Numbered from the stretch's first letter, positions 33,242 through 43,084 are shown. The stretch: 64,000 nt of DNA from Chitinophagaceae bacterium (GCA_019638475.1 JAHBTR010000005.1:62001-126000); one strand, 5' to 3'. Numbers and translations: made by a program. Notes: generated from the letters alone by a model not told the origin.

Positions 33242-33602
33242 TTGACTCGGCACGCAGACATTACCGAAATCCAAACGGCAGACGGAAAAACATCGTACAT
33301 TTATTTTGTGGTTGATAATTTTTCACGATATATCACATCGTGGAGAGTGGCAGATAACATTTCGGCTAAAATCCAATTGGAAACTTTTAGCGAAACAATC
33401 AACAACGCAGAAATTGAACCAAGCGAAAAGCAAGAAACCGTTGCTTCGCTCATCGTGGACGGAGGAACAGAAAATAACAACAAACACGTTGAAACCTTTA
33501 TCAAAGATTATCCGATTGAAAAACTCGTTGCTCTCAAAGACATTTTGAAATCTAACGCAATGATTGAAAGCATAAACAAAATTATCAAATACGATTACTT
33601 GT
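33242..33602 (+). pseudogene. Transposase (DDE/rve type) fragment
   Basis: The frame reads HADITEI (first Asp), then YIYFVVDNFSRYITSW, VDGGTENNN (second Asp) and NAMIESINKIIKYDYL (Glu), the order of an rve/DDE integrase core as in IS3-like elements. Both ends are missing: no start, no N-terminal DNA-binding part, and the 3' end runs into an unrelated gene fragment. No inverted repeats were found. A dead remnant. Confidence 0.75.
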
Positions 33603-33816
33603 TTCCCAATACTTTAAAGACAATAAAATTTGGGTTGGTTACAATAGTAGAGATATGGAATTTAAAGTTCCAGACTATTATGAGAAACGTGAAACTCGTT
33701 TTAGACAAGACGAAAACGGTCAAAAATGGCGGAGTTTAGGGAATATTTGTTGGTTTACCAACCTTGATATTTCTAAACGCCACGAAGATTTAATCCTTTA
33801 CAAAGTAACGCATTAA
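33603..33816 (+). pseudogene. 3' fragment of an EcoRI-type adenine methyltransferase
   Basis: In a different frame from the transposase: FKDNKIWVGYN, then NGQKWRSLGNICWFTNLDI, then KRHEDLILYK and a stop at 33814-33816. These blocks are typical of the C-terminal half of EcoRI-family adenine-specific methyltransferases. The catalytic N-terminal half is absent. Confidence 0.65.
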
Positions 33817-33906
33817 AAAGTACTGCCACCGTACCGCGACAAGACCATATGTAATTTTTGACATTTTACTACGATTTATAGACTTCAAATTATTACCTTT
33901 ACGCCT

Positions 33907-34083
33907 ATGAAATTATCGCAAGACAAACTCGATGTATTAACTAAAAAACGGTCTAACCTATTCAATTGGCGTGGACAGTTTACTCCTGAGTTTGTTAAAT
34001 ATATCTTGCAAACATTTACCAAAAAGGGCAACTTTGTTCTTGACCCAGCAATAAACTTTCTGACAACCCAAACAGTATATTAA
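33907..34083 (+). pseudogene. 5' fragment of a DNA methyltransferase
   Basis: 58 codons: MKLSQDKLDVLTKKRSNLFN, WRGQFTPEFVKYILQTF, then GNFVLDPA where motif I (DPFxGSGT) should follow; instead it runs into INFLTTQTVY and a stop. The start of an amino-methyltransferase gene truncated inside its SAM motif. It marks the junction between accessory DNA and core chromosome. Confidence 0.65.
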
Positions 34084-34102
34084 TTTTTCAATGAAAAACC
34101 CC

Positions 34103-34110
34103 TACTTTTG
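34103..34110 (+). promoter_or_regulatory. Probable -7 box upstream of fusA
   Basis: TACTTTTG fits TAnnTTTG about 80 bases before the fusA start, within an A/T-rich leader. The spacing of an upstream element is unclear. Confidence 0.45.
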
Positions 34111-34190
34111 CCGCCTCAAAAAAATGGTTGAATACTGTTTGAATAAATAAATTTTCATCAAAAAAAATAAAAACAATAAATACAAGTGTT

Positions 34191-36341
34191 ATGGCTGATT
34201 TGAAATTTCAACGAAACTTTGGTATTGCTGCTCATATTGATGCAGGTAAAACCACTACTACCGAACGTATTTTACGCTATACAGGTATGATTCACAGAAT
34301 TGGTGAAGTGCATGATGGCGCTGCTACCACAGACTGGATGGAACAAGAAAAAGAACGTGGTATTACTATTACTTCAGCAGCAGTTAGCTGTCAGTGGAAT
34401 TTTCCTACCAATAAAGGTGTAAAAACAGATGATACAAAAAGTTATTACTTTAATATTATTGATACTCCAGGACACGTTGATTTTACAGTAGAAGTAGAAA
34501 GAAGTATGAGGGTATTGGATGGCTTAATTGCTTTATTTAGTGCTGTAGATGGTGTAGAACCTCAATCTGAAACTGTTTGGCGTCAAGCAAATCGTTATAA
34601 AGTACCACGTATTGGTTTTGTTAATAAAATGGACCGTAGTGGTGCAGATTTTTTAAATGTGGTAAAACAAGTTAAAGAAATGTTGGGTGCTAATGCAGTG
34701 CCTTTACAATTACCCATTGGTGCAGAAGATAATTTTAAAGGTGTGGTAGATTTAATTAAAATGAAAGGCATTATCTGGCACATGGAAACTGAAGGTATGA
34801 CTTATGATGAAATTGATGTACCAGCAGATATGCTTGAAGAAGCTAATGAATGGAGAGCCAAATTGGTTGAAAGCGTAGCAGAATATGATGATTCATTGAT
34901 GGAAAAATTCTTTGAAGACCCTAACAGCATTACTGAAGATGAAATGCATGTAGCAATACGCAAAGCATGTATTGATTTAAGTATTGTGCCAATGATGTGT
35001 GGTTCTTCTTTTAAAAATAAAGGTGTTCAAACAGCATTAGATGCAGTTTGTCGTTATTTACCATCTCCTATGGATATTGAAGATACAAAAGGTGTTAATC
35101 CAGATACAGGCAATGAAGAAATAAGAAAAGCAGATGCTAAAGAACCTTTTGCTGCATTGGCTTTTAAAATTATGACTGACCCATTTGTAGGTCGTTTAGC
35201 ATTTTTCCGTTGTTATAGTGGTCATTTAGATGCAGGCTCTTATGTATTGAATGTAAGGAGTGGAAAAAAAGAACGTATTAGCCGTATTATGAAAATGTTT
35301 GCCAACAAACAAAACCCAGTTGATTTTATTGAAGCTGGAGATATTGCTGCTGCAGTAGGATTTAAAGAAATTAAAACTGGTGATACTTTGTGCGATGAAA
35401 AACATCCTATCACTTTAGAAAATATGTTTATTCCAGAACCGGTTATTGCTATTGCTGTAGAACCTAAAACCCAAGCAGATGTAGATAAAATGGGAATGGC
35501 TATTGCCAAATTGGTTGAAGAAGACCCTACACTTCGTGTAAATACAGATGAAGATACAGGTCAAACCATTTTGAGAGGAATGGGCGAATTGCACTTAGAA
35601 ATTATTATAGACCGTATGAAACGTGAGTTTAAGGTAGAAGTAAATCAAGGTGCACCTCAAGTAGCTTATAAAGAAGCATTTGGTACAACCATAGAACACA
35701 GAGAAGTATTGAAAAAACAATCTGGTGGTCGTGGTAAATTTGCTGATATACAATTTGAATTTGGACCTGCTGATGAAGAATGGATAAAAGAAAATGAAGG
35801 TAAAAACTTCCAATTTGTAAACGATTTATTTGGTGGTTCAATTCCTAAAGAATTTGTTCCTGCTATTATAAAAGGTTTTGAATCTGCTATGACAACTGGT
35901 GTATTAGCAGGTTATCCTGTAAATAACATGAAAGTTCGTGTATTTGATGGAAGTTACCATGATGTAGATTCTGACTCTATGAGTTTTGAATTATGTGCAA
36001 AATCTGGTTTTAGAGAAGCAGGTAGAAAAGCAAAACCAACTTTGTTAGAACCTATTATGAAAGTAGAAGTATTGACACCAGACCAATACATGGGTGATGT
36101 AACAGGCGACTTGAACAGAAGACGTGGAATGTTAGAAGGTATGGACAGCAGAAATAACTTACAAGTTATTAAAGCCAAAGTTCCATTAAGTGAAATGTTT
36201 GGTTATGTAACTCAGTTACGTTCTCTTTCATCTGGACGTGCAAGTTCTACTATGGAATTTTCTCATTACTCTGCTGCTCCTAATAATATTGCAGAAGAAG
36301 TAATAGCTAAGAGTAAAGGAAAAGTAAAAATTGAAGAATAA
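34191..36341 (+). CDS. fusA: Translation elongation factor G
   Basis: 716 aa, normal length. G1 [15 protein letters not shown] near residues 16-30, G3 DTPGH, G4 NKMD, followed by domains II-V (e.g. [18 protein letters not shown] and RRGMLEGMD). It drives ribosomal translocation with GTP. It stands alone rather than in a str operon with rpsL-rpsG. First intact core gene to the right of the cassette array, with a terminator at 36372. Confidence 0.97.
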   Translation: MADLKFQRNFGIAAHIDAGKTTTTERILRYTGMIHRIGEVHDGAATTDWMEQEKERGITITSAAVSCQWNFPTNKGVKTDDTKSYYFNIIDTPGHVDFTVEVERSMRVLDGLIALFSAVDGVEPQSETVWRQANRYKVPRIGFVNKMDRSGADFLNVVKQVKEMLGANAVPLQLPIGAEDNFKGVVDLIKMKGIIWHMETEGMTYDEIDVPADMLEEANEWRAKLVESVAEYDDSLMEKFFEDPNSITEDEMHVAIRKACIDLSIVPMMCGSSFKNKGVQTALDAVCRYLPSPMDIEDTKGVNPDTGNEEIRKADAKEPFAALAFKIMTDPFVGRLAFFRCYSGHLDAGSYVLNVRSGKKERISRIMKMFANKQNPVDFIEAGDIAAAVGFKEIKTGDTLCDEKHPITLENMFIPEPVIAIAVEPKTQADVDKMGMAIAKLVEEDPTLRVNTDEDTGQTILRGMGELHLEIIIDRMKREFKVEVNQGAPQVAYKEAFGTTIEHREVLKKQSGGRGKFADIQFEFGPADEEWIKENEGKNFQFVNDLFGGSIPKEFVPAIIKGFESAMTTGVLAGYPVNNMKVRVFDGSYHDVDSDSMSFELCAKSGFREAGRKAKPTLLEPIMKVEVLTPDQYMGDVTGDLNRRRGMLEGMDSRNNLQVIKAKVPLSEMFGYVTQLRSLSSGRASSTMEFSHYSAAPNNIAEEVIAKSKGKVKIEE

Positions 36342-36371
36342 TTTTATTACTGACTTTTGATAAAAGAAATG

Positions 36372-36398
36372 CCCACTTAAAAGAGTGGGTATTTTTTT
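36372..36398 (+). terminator. Rho-independent terminator of fusA
   Basis: CCCACT (36372-36377) pairs with AGTGGG (36384-36389) and is followed by a T run (36392-36398), 30 bases after the fusA stop. Confidence 0.85.
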
Positions 36399-36434
36399 GG
36401 CTTAATCATTCAACAAGTAGATACTTCATCCAAA

Positions 36435-36467
36435 CAAAGAGGCTGTCAAAATTTGACAGCCTCTTTG
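36435..36467. terminator. Bidirectional terminator, perfect inverted repeat
   Basis: Arms CAAAGAGGCTGTCAAA and TTTGACAGCCTCTTTG (16 bp each) around one A. It lies between convergent fusA and the T9SS protein gene, with A/T-rich flanks, and can stop transcription from both sides. Confidence 0.75.
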
Positions 36468-36492
36468 TTATTAATATAATGTATTATAATTT

Positions 36493-37701
36493 TTATTGAA
36501 CTACTACTTTATCATAAAATACAGAAGTTCCTTTAGTATTCAATACTTTAATAAAATACAAACCTGATGAAGAGGCTTTAGGTAAATTTATTTTTTCATT
36601 TTGTAATCCAGAAACTGTAACAGCTTTTGTAACAACTCTTTTACCATTTATATCACTTATTTCTACTGAATAAGTACCAGCAGGTAATTTATCAAACTGC
36701 ACAGCAAATGTTTTGTTTACTACTGGATTAGGATAAACAGAAATATTATTTTTAAAAGTATTTTCATTGGTTACTACACCACTTTTTGCAGCACTATAAG
36801 CTAAATTACTATTAGCCAAATCAGAAGCATTATATACAGCTTCATTATCTGCTTTAATAATTTCAGTAGCATTGAGTGTAGAAAGATTTACTCTGTAATA
36901 ATTGTTAGTTAATACAGCACTGGTAATAAATACATCTCCATTTGCATCTACAGCAGCACCATTAGTTGTAAAGTTTGAAGGAAGGTTTTTTACAGTACCA
37001 ATATGCTCTGCAATTTTTGTAACAGGATTAATTTTAAACACATGATTACGATAAGTAAATAAATACAAATTACCATAAGCATCGCCAATTAAATCTCCTC
37101 CCCAACTGGTACATTGTGCATGAACACTAATATCTTTATTGTTTTTACTATCTATTAAAGCACCCAAGTTTGTAATAACAGGATTTTTGTCTGTAGTAAA
37201 TTGAATTAATTGATTACCATCGTTTGTAAGAGCATAGCCATTGCCATCTGCACCAATAGCCATACGTGTTATAACATTGCTCTCATTTACTCTAACACCT
37301 GTAGAAAAACGAGCATCATTGTTAATAACAACACTCATTTCGTTTGAATTCAAATCTATAAAACGTAAGTCTGTACCCCACATTGGTGTAAAGTATAAAC
37401 GATTACTTTTAGCATCATAAGCAGCTGCTGCAACACCATTTACAGTAGGAGAAGAAGTTTGTAAACTTCTATTAGCTACCCCTTCAGAATTTAAGAAACT
37501 ATAATTTACATGTTGAGTATTTGTATTACTATACAAAGTTCTCAGTACATTACCATTGCTTAAATCAATTTCACGAATGGCAGTCCAGTTATAAGTACCT
37601 TTGGTTTCTGCTGTTATAGCATAAGCTTTATTGGTTTGAGCTTGAGATTTTACTGCAAACAAAGCAGTAAATAACATAATAGGTAAAGTTGCTTTCTTCA
37701 T
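36493..37701 (-). CDS. Exported protein with type IX secretion sorting domain
   Basis: 402 aa from the ATG at 37701; an upstream in-frame start adds eight residues before the signal peptide and is unlikely. Signal peptide KKATLPIMLFTALFAVKSQA. The middle has repeated short segments (GNVLRTLY, YDAKSNRLYF, GNLYLFTY, GDVFITS) suggestive of a beta-propeller. The C-terminal about 80 residues form a T9SS type A domain (ISVYPNPVVN ... GLYFIKVLNTKG). Surface-exposed or secreted; ligand unknown. Confidence 0.8.
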   Translation of the reverse strand: MKKATLPIMLFTALFAVKSQAQTNKAYAITAETKGTYNWTAIREIDLSNGNVLRTLYSNTNTQHVNYSFLNSEGVANRSLQTSSPTVNGVAAAAYDAKSNRLYFTPMWGTDLRFIDLNSNEMSVVINNDARFSTGVRVNESNVITRMAIGADGNGYALTNDGNQLIQFTTDKNPVITNLGALIDSKNNKDISVHAQCTSWGGDLIGDAYGNLYLFTYRNHVFKINPVTKIAEHIGTVKNLPSNFTTNGAAVDANGDVFITSAVLTNNYYRVNLSTLNATEIIKADNEAVYNASDLANSNLAYSAAKSGVVTNENTFKNNISVYPNPVVNKTFAVQFDKLPAGTYSVEISDINGKRVVTKAVTVSGLQNEKINLPKASSSGLYFIKVLNTKGTSVFYDKVVVQ

Positions 37702-37820
37702 AGTTGTAAAATTTTTATAGCCCAAATTAGGGATAATAATTGATATATAAATATTTTTTTTAAGAAAGAAAAAATTATTTAACGAACCATAAGGAAATTG
37801 ATAAGAAAAACTTCTTCAAT

Positions 37821-38324
37821 TTATTCATTGAACAATACTTGAATACCATGAGTTACCCTAAACTCATGTTGTAATAACCATTTTTTTCGCCACATACCAC
37901 CTGAATAACCTATCAGGCTTTTATCACTTCCTATAATTCTATGACAAGGAACAATAATAGAAATTTTATTTTTTCCATTGGCAGCAGCAACAGCCCTTGT
38001 TGCTTTAGCATCTCCAATTTTTTTGGCAAGTTCTAAATAGCTTAATGTTTTTCCAAAAGGCACATTGAGTAATTCGTTCCAAACATTTTGTTGAAAGGCT
38101 GTACCTTCTTGATGAATAGGAATAGTAAATTCTTTTCTTCTGCCTGCAAAAAATTCAATTAATTGTTCTGTACAATAATGAATCATATCACTTACACCAG
38201 GTTCTCCATATTTTATTTGTTCTTTATTATCTATAAAACTAAGTTCTGCAATATATGTATCTGTTCCTCCTATTTTAATTAAACCAACAGGGCTTTCATA
38301 ATAAGTATAATACAGTTCTTGCAT
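37821..38324 (-). CDS. ogt: Methylated-DNA-protein-cysteine methyltransferase
   Basis: 167 aa. The active-site motif IVPCHRIIGSD contains the acceptor Cys, and FQQNVWNELLNVPFGKTLSY is the DNA-binding helix region. It removes alkyl groups from O6-alkylguanine in DNA by a suicidal transfer. Next on the same strand, 57 bases upstream, is the CsaA-like gene. Confidence 0.93.
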   Translation of the reverse strand: MQELYYTYYESPVGLIKIGGTDTYIAELSFIDNKEQIKYGEPGVSDMIHYCTEQLIEFFAGRRKEFTIPIHQEGTAFQQNVWNELLNVPFGKTLSYLELAKKIGDAKATRAVAAANGKNKISIIVPCHRIIGSDKSLIGYSGGMWRKKWLLQHEFRVTHGIQVLFNE

Positions 38325-38381
38325 ACAAACTACTTTAATATGGTAAAAGTATAAGAATTTACGGTAAAAAAATTTTGTCTA

Positions 38382-38711
38382 TTATCCTATCTGCAATCCA
38401 TTACTTATTTTTTTATCTGGTGTTAATAATACTACCTCATTATTTTCATCATAAATGCCTAATACCAAACATTCACTTATAAAATGAGCAATTTGCTTAG
38501 GAGGAAAATTAACTACTGCAATAATTTGTTTACCTATTAATGCTTCAATAATATAATGATGTGTAATTTGTGCAGATGATTGTTTTATTCCTAATTCTCC
38601 AAAATCAATCTTTAATTTATAGGCAGGTTTTTTTGCTTCGGAAAAATGCAATGCCTCAATAATAGTTCCAGTACGAATTTCTATTTTTTCAAAATCTTGC
38701 CAACTTATCAT
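38382..38711 (-). CDS. CsaA-like tRNA-binding-domain protein
   Basis: 109 aa, a single OB-fold tRNA-binding domain: FEKIEIRTGTIIEA at the start and IIAVVNFPPKQIAHFISECLVLGI in the second half, the CsaA pattern. CsaA acts as an export-related chaperone in Bacillus and binds tRNA in other settings. Length is as expected. Confidence 0.88.
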   Translation of the reverse strand: MISWQDFEKIEIRTGTIIEALHFSEAKKPAYKLKIDFGELGIKQSSAQITHHYIIEALIGKQIIAVVNFPPKQIAHFISECLVLGIYDENNEVVLLTPDKKISNGLQIG

Positions 38712-38771
38712 AATTTATTTTTGATAAAAGTAGCATTAAAAAAATAGGTATCAAGCACACTGTATATTTAG

Positions 38772-38779
38772 TATATTTG
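38772..38779 (+). promoter_or_regulatory. -7 box of the deaminase gene
   Basis: TATATTTG matches TAnnTTTG, 68 bases before the ATG at 38848. Confidence 0.5.
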
Positions 38780-38847
38780 TAATACCGAAAGATAATAGTC
38801 TATTGTAGAAATAAAATTTGTATAACAAGCTAAAAATAATTTTTAAT

Positions 38848-39321
38848 ATGGATAACAGATTGCACTTTATGATAGAAGCCATTAAACTTTCTGAGCATGG
38901 AATGAATAATAATGATGGTGGACCTTTTGGGTGTGTAGTTGTAAAAGATGGAAAAATTGTAGGTAAAGGTTGGAACAGAGTTACAGGAACAAATGACCCT
39001 ACTGCACATGCAGAAGTTGTAGCTATTAGAGATGCTTGTAAAACTTTAGGAAGTTTTCAATTAGATGGTTGTGAAATTTATACTTCTTGTGAACCATGCC
39101 CTATGTGTATGGGAGCTATTTATTGGGCAAGACCAGACAGGGTTTTTTATGCCAATACAAGACAAGATGCTGCAAATATTGGTTTTGACGATTCTATGAT
39201 TTATGAAGAACTTACACTTCCTTTACACCAAAGAAAAATAACTATTGAATCATTAGGAAGAGAAGATGCTTTAAAAATTTTTAAAGATTGGGAAAGCAAA
39301 CAAGATAAAACGGAATATTAA
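38848..39321 (+). CDS. Nucleoside/guanine deaminase (CDA fold)
   Basis: 157 aa from ATG 38848; an in-frame TTG 30 bases upstream is less likely. Zinc-binding and catalytic residues are in PTAHAEVVAI (His-Ala-Glu) and SCEPCPMCMGAIYW (two Cys). Close to GuaD-type guanine deaminases, which turn guanine into xanthine; a tRNA adenosine deaminase is less likely given its length and C-terminus. The purine nucleoside phosphorylase gene follows after 75 bases, consistent with purine salvage. Confidence 0.88.
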   Translation: MDNRLHFMIEAIKLSEHGMNNNDGGPFGCVVVKDGKIVGKGWNRVTGTNDPTAHAEVVAIRDACKTLGSFQLDGCEIYTSCEPCPMCMGAIYWARPDRVFYANTRQDAANIGFDDSMIYEELTLPLHQRKITIESLGREDALKIFKDWESKQDKTEY

Positions 39322-39369
39322 AATTGTAGTAAACATATTAACATTTATGGTAGCATAAGTCTATGGCTA

Positions 39370-39377
39370 TATATTTG
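39370..39377 (+). promoter_or_regulatory. -7 box of the PNP gene
   Basis: TATATTTG matches TAnnTTTG, 20 bases before the ATG at 39397. Confidence 0.55.
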
Positions 39378-39396
39378 CCCACTTAATTATTTTTTT

Positions 39397-40218
39397 ATGA
39401 GCAATTTAATGGAACAACTGAAAGAAACTGTTACCTACATTAAAAGTAAAGTAACTCCTGAAGCTACAACAGGTATTATATTAGGTAGTGGTTTAGGAAA
39501 TTTAGCCTCTGTTATTGAAACAGATGTTGCATTGTCTTATACAGATATTCCACATTTTCCAGTAAGTACTGTAAAAGGGCATGGAGGTAAATTAATTTTT
39601 GGAAAATTAGGTGGTACAAAAGTGATAGTAATGAGTGGACGTTTTCATTTTTATGAAGGCTACTCTGCTCAACAAGTTATTTATCCTGTTCGTGTAATGA
39701 AAATGTTGGGCGTACAAAATTTATTATTATCTAATGCAGCAGGTGCTGTAAATGCAAGTTATAAAGTAGGCGACTTAATGTTGATTAATGACCATATAAG
39801 TTTCTTTACAACCAATCCATTAATAGGAAAAAATGAAGAAGATTTAGGTACTCGTTTTCCTGATATGAGTGAGCCATATAATTTTGAAATTCTTGCAAAA
39901 GCAAAAGCTATTGCAGTAGCAAATAATATTCATGTACACGAAGGTGTTTATACTGCTGTAACAGGACCTACATTTGAAACCCATGCAGAATACAGATTAA
40001 TAAAAACAGTAGGAAGCGATGTAGTAGGTATGAGTACAGTGCAAGAAAATATTGCTGCTGTGCATTGTGGTATGAAAGTTTTTGCAGTAAGTGTAGTTAC
40101 AGATTTGGGTATAAGAGAAGATAACAATGTTATTACACATGAAGAAGTTTTGCAAGCTGCTAAAGAAGCAGAACCTAAACTTACTTTATTATTTACAGAA
40201 TTGGTTAAGGTGATATAA
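39397..40218 (+). CDS. Purine-nucleoside phosphorylase, trimeric type I
   Basis: 273 aa. PNP-I motifs: GIILGSGLGNLA (phosphate-binding), SNAAGAVN, VTGPTFETHAEYR and DVVGMSTVQE. It splits purine nucleosides with phosphate. A second ATG at codon 5 is possible. It sits behind the deaminase gene on the same strand but has its own promoter box. Confidence 0.94.
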   Translation: MSNLMEQLKETVTYIKSKVTPEATTGIILGSGLGNLASVIETDVALSYTDIPHFPVSTVKGHGGKLIFGKLGGTKVIVMSGRFHFYEGYSAQQVIYPVRVMKMLGVQNLLLSNAAGAVNASYKVGDLMLINDHISFFTTNPLIGKNEEDLGTRFPDMSEPYNFEILAKAKAIAVANNIHVHEGVYTAVTGPTFETHAEYRLIKTVGSDVVGMSTVQENIAAVHCGMKVFAVSVVTDLGIREDNNVITHEEVLQAAKEAEPKLTLLFTELVKVI

Positions 40219-40296
40219 GTACTTACAGTAGTATTTACACCTGCTGTTGCTATTATATATAATATTGCACATAACTGTTTATAAAAAAATCTATTT

Positions 40297-40515
40297 ATGG
40301 AAATTAGTGAATGGTTATCTATTGCAATCATTGCATACGTTTTAGCAATTCAGTTGTTAAGAATTGTTTATCTTTTGTTTAGACCAAAATTTTTGAATGA
40401 GAGGAGATTTGGTATTCCTCAAACAAAAATTATGATGCTGGCTTACTATGTACTTGCTACTTATTTTTTAACAGCAGCAATTTTGTTAAAATTTGATATT
40501 CGTATAATCCCATAA
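40297..40515 (+). CDS. Small two-helix membrane protein
   Basis: 72 aa: hydrophobic segments at about 8-26 and 47-65 around a basic loop (RPKFLNERRFGIPQTK). No family recognised. The downstream gene is convergent. Confidence 0.55.
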   Translation: MEISEWLSIAIIAYVLAIQLLRIVYLLFRPKFLNERRFGIPQTKIMMLAYYVLATYFLTAAILLKFDIRIIP

Positions 40516-40535
40516 ACATTAACACAATAAGCGTA

Positions 40536-41282
40536 CTAATTTTTGCATCTTTGCTTCATAGCCTCATACAAAATCATTCCAGAGGCAACACTTACATTAA
40601 GGCTTTCAAAATTATTTGCCATCGGAATAGAAAATTGTTCATCGCATATTTTCATTAATGCAGCAAACACGCCTTTGTCTTCACTACCCATAATTATTGC
40701 ACAAGGGTCTTGTAAGTTAAGATGAAAAAGTTTTGTAGTAGCCGTCATTTCACTTGCATAAACTTTTATGCCATTTAAGTGCAGTTCATCTACAGCTTTC
40801 ATTAAACTATTTACCCTGCATATATGAATCATTTCTAAAGCCCCAGCACTTGTTTTTACTGCATCTTCATTTAATGCACCAACACCTTTATCTGGAATAA
40901 TAATGGCTTGTGCTCCACAACATACAGCAGTACGTGCAATAGCTCCTATATTTCTTACATCAGTAATTCCATCTAATATTACAAATAAAGGAGTATCGCC
41001 TTTTTCTGTAATAAAATCTATTACTTGTTGCAAGTTTTGGTATTGAACAGCACTTTTAAAAGCAATGATACCTTGATGCTGAATATTGGTTAAGCTATTA
41101 ATTTTTTCAGCAGGTACATATTGTAGTGGAACATTGTTTTCTTTAGCTAAAGTTTTTATTTCTACAATATTATTGCCAGTAGCTTTTTTAGAAATCAATA
41201 TTTTATCAATAGCCTGATGTTGTTTTAAGGCTTCTATAATAGGGTTTCTTCCTGCTATAATATTTTTCTTAGAAATGTACAT
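40536..41282 (-). CDS. rlmB: 23S rRNA (guanosine-2'-O-)-methyltransferase RlmB-like
   Basis: 248 aa from the ATG at 41282 (MYISKKNIIAGRNPIIEAL). Upstream in-frame starts add residues read from the previous gene and are rejected. N-terminal substrate-binding domain, then SpoU/TrmH knot motifs: DGITDVRNIGAIARTA, AIIMGSEDKGV and IPMANNFESLNVSVASGM. It methylates 23S rRNA G2251 in the family. Its ATG overlaps the stop codon of the membrane gene upstream. Confidence 0.92.
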   Translation of the reverse strand: MYISKKNIIAGRNPIIEALKQHQAIDKILISKKATGNNIVEIKTLAKENNVPLQYVPAEKINSLTNIQHQGIIAFKSAVQYQNLQQVIDFITEKGDTPLFVILDGITDVRNIGAIARTAVCCGAQAIIIPDKGVGALNEDAVKTSAGALEMIHICRVNSLMKAVDELHLNGIKVYASEMTATTKLFHLNLQDPCAIIMGSEDKGVFAALMKICDEQFSIPMANNFESLNVSVASGMILYEAMKQRCKN

Positions 41283-41782
41283 CAGCTTTTTTTCTTTGAT
41301 AATAAAAGGAAATACAAAGACATAGATAAGATGTATAAAATAACCAATGCTGCTAACGAAAATTTTATAATAGCAGACCACCTGCTTATACTTATACTTA
41401 TATTGCTTCCATAACCTCCTAATGTAATAAGCATAGCAATATTTTCTACCAAATCTAATACCCCTACTAATACACTTAATTCTAAAAATATGAGTCCAAT
41501 AGTTTTGCCAGTATTGGTATTATATTTACTCATTAATGCTTTGCAACATAAAAATAAAAAAAGGCAATAAGCAATAATGAATGCAAAATCAACAGCAATA
41601 TTTATTTGTAATGGTTTTATGCCAACAGCAGCCATAATAGCATAAGCATCTTTCATATTTTTGGCAAGCTCAAAACTTACAATACCCATAGGACTATAAT
41701 CTGTTACCAAGCCTACTGAGAAATATCGTAGAACAATAATCATGATAACTGTAACAATACCAGCTATAATAATTTTTTTCAT
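41282..41782 (-). CDS. Hypothetical four-helix membrane protein
   Basis: 166 aa with about four hydrophobic segments (IIIAGIVTVIMIIVL at the start, VDFAFIIAYCLFLFLC, IGLIFLELSVLVGVLDL, FSLAALVILYILSMSLYF). Not assigned to a family. It overlaps rlmB by one base and is transcribed ahead of it. Confidence 0.65.
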   Translation of the reverse strand: MKKIIIAGIVTVIMIIVLRYFSVGLVTDYSPMGIVSFELAKNMKDAYAIMAAVGIKPLQINIAVDFAFIIAYCLFLFLCCKALMSKYNTNTGKTIGLIFLELSVLVGVLDLVENIAMLITLGGYGSNISISISRWSAIIKFSLAALVILYILSMSLYFLLLSKKKS

Positions 41783-41869
41783 TCTTTGTATTAACCTTGA
41801 TGTATTTAATAATATCCTTTCGGCAAAAGGAGTTTAATGTAATATTGACTACTCACTTTTTTACAAGTA

Positions 41870-42949
41870 TTAGTCATATTTTCCTAATCTTCTTAAAAAA
41901 TGTATATGAGCTACCACAGCTTTGTACATAGTTGGATATTCTATGTATTGTACCTGATATTCTACACACACGTTTTTAATAATATTGCTGATAGCAGGAT
42001 AATGCACATGAGAAATTTTAGGAAATAAATGATGTTCTATCTGAAAATTTAATCCTCCTAAAAGCCAACTAATTGTTTTATTTTTTGTAGCAAAATTTGC
42101 AGTAGTTTTTAATTGATGTGCTGCAAATTCATCTGGTAGTTTATTACTATCATTATCTGCAAGAGGAAAATGTGTATCTTCTACAGTATGTGCCAACTGA
42201 AATACAATACTTAATACAAAACCAGAAACTAATGTAACCAATAAAAAACCCATAAGCCAATTAAACCAACCTACCATCATAATGGGTAATGCAAGAAAAA
42301 TAAAACCATGATAAAGTTTTACTAACCAAAATTCTATATGGTCTTTTAATTTCATTTTCTTTAGTGGCACATTGCCTATTTTTTTAGAAAAATATTTTCT
42401 ATAATCTGTAAAAAATATCCAAAACACATATAACAACATATACAAAAACCAAAAATAAAAATGCTGAAAACGATGCATCCAAAAACGTTTTTGTGTAGGT
42501 GCCATTCTCATTAAAACACCAATTTCAATGTCATCATCTACCCCATCTACATTGGTAAAACTATGGTGTAGAATATTGTGTTTCATATTCCACATAAAAT
42601 GGTTAGCACCTAACATACTTAAAGAGGCTGCTGCTAATTTATTTTTCCATTTACTCTTACTAAAACTGCCATGACTACCATCGTGCATAACATTAAAGCC
42701 AATAGAGGCAATTAAACACCCTAATACAATACACTCAGGAATAGCAATATACCAAGCTGGTGTAAAAAAAATAAGATGAATGTACATAGCTATAAAAGCT
42801 GTAACTAATATTATTGCTTTTGAAAACAAAGTAATGTTTCCAGTAACTGAAATACCTTTTTCATCAAAATATTCTTGTACTCTTTTTTTTAATTCTAAGT
42901 GTAAAGAATTTTTAACTACTGGAAATTTTGGGGTAATGGTAGCAGTCAT
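41870..42949 (-). CDS. Membrane fatty acid (acyl-lipid/acyl-CoA) desaturase
   Basis: 359 aa with all three His boxes: HDGSHGSF, HNILHHSFTN and QIEHHLFP. Hydrophobic pairs lie around residues 45-90 and 150-235. The order fits the front-end/linoleoyl-CoA desaturase-like group common in Bacteroidota. It inserts a double bond in membrane fatty acids using a di-iron centre. Confidence 0.93.
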   Translation of the reverse strand: MTATITPKFPVVKNSLHLELKKRVQEYFDEKGISVTGNITLFSKAIILVTAFIAMYIHLIFFTPAWYIAIPECIVLGCLIASIGFNVMHDGSHGSFSKSKWKNKLAAASLSMLGANHFMWNMKHNILHHSFTNVDGVDDDIEIGVLMRMAPTQKRFWMHRFQHFYFWFLYMLLYVFWIFFTDYRKYFSKKIGNVPLKKMKLKDHIEFWLVKLYHGFIFLALPIMMVGWFNWLMGFLLVTLVSGFVLSIVFQLAHTVEDTHFPLADNDSNKLPDEFAAHQLKTTANFATKNKTISWLLGGLNFQIEHHLFPKISHVHYPAISNIIKNVCVEYQVQYIEYPTMYKAVVAHIHFLRRLGKYD

Positions 42950-43084
42950 TTTTGTTAAGTTGAAATTACGCAGGCAAGATAACTATTTATTGAGAAAAAA
43001 AACACAATATGTTCATAAACTTATACGAATTTGATTTCTACAATATAGACCTCTCTTTTTTTGTAAAATGCTTTCGGTATTATA

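Larger units (their letters stand above)
1..34083 (+). mobile_element. Integron-like gene-cassette array (CALIN-type, no integrase in window)
   Basis: Fifteen attC-like sites (14 complete, one cut by the left window edge) alternate with one to four + strand genes. In C1-C7, C10, C12 and C13 the first 9-10 bases of the cassette are a perfect reverse complement of its last 9-10 bases; C8 has 8/9 and C9 7/9; C11 and C14 do not fit well. This is the end structure made by integron recombination between the G and TT of the right core. No tyrosine recombinase is encoded here, so by the usual terms this is a cluster of attC sites lacking an integrase, or the distal part of an integron whose intI lies left of the window. 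The last 930 bases are degraded fragments. Core genes begin with fusA. Confidence 0.85.

Noticed and set aside
33242-33816. Intact insertion sequence
   Set aside because: Only an internal part of the transposase is present, no terminal inverted repeats or target duplication were found, and it runs into a methyltransferase fragment.
1-34083. Prophage or conjugative element carrying the left half
   Set aside because: No structural, portal, terminase, tra or mob genes and no integrase are encoded.
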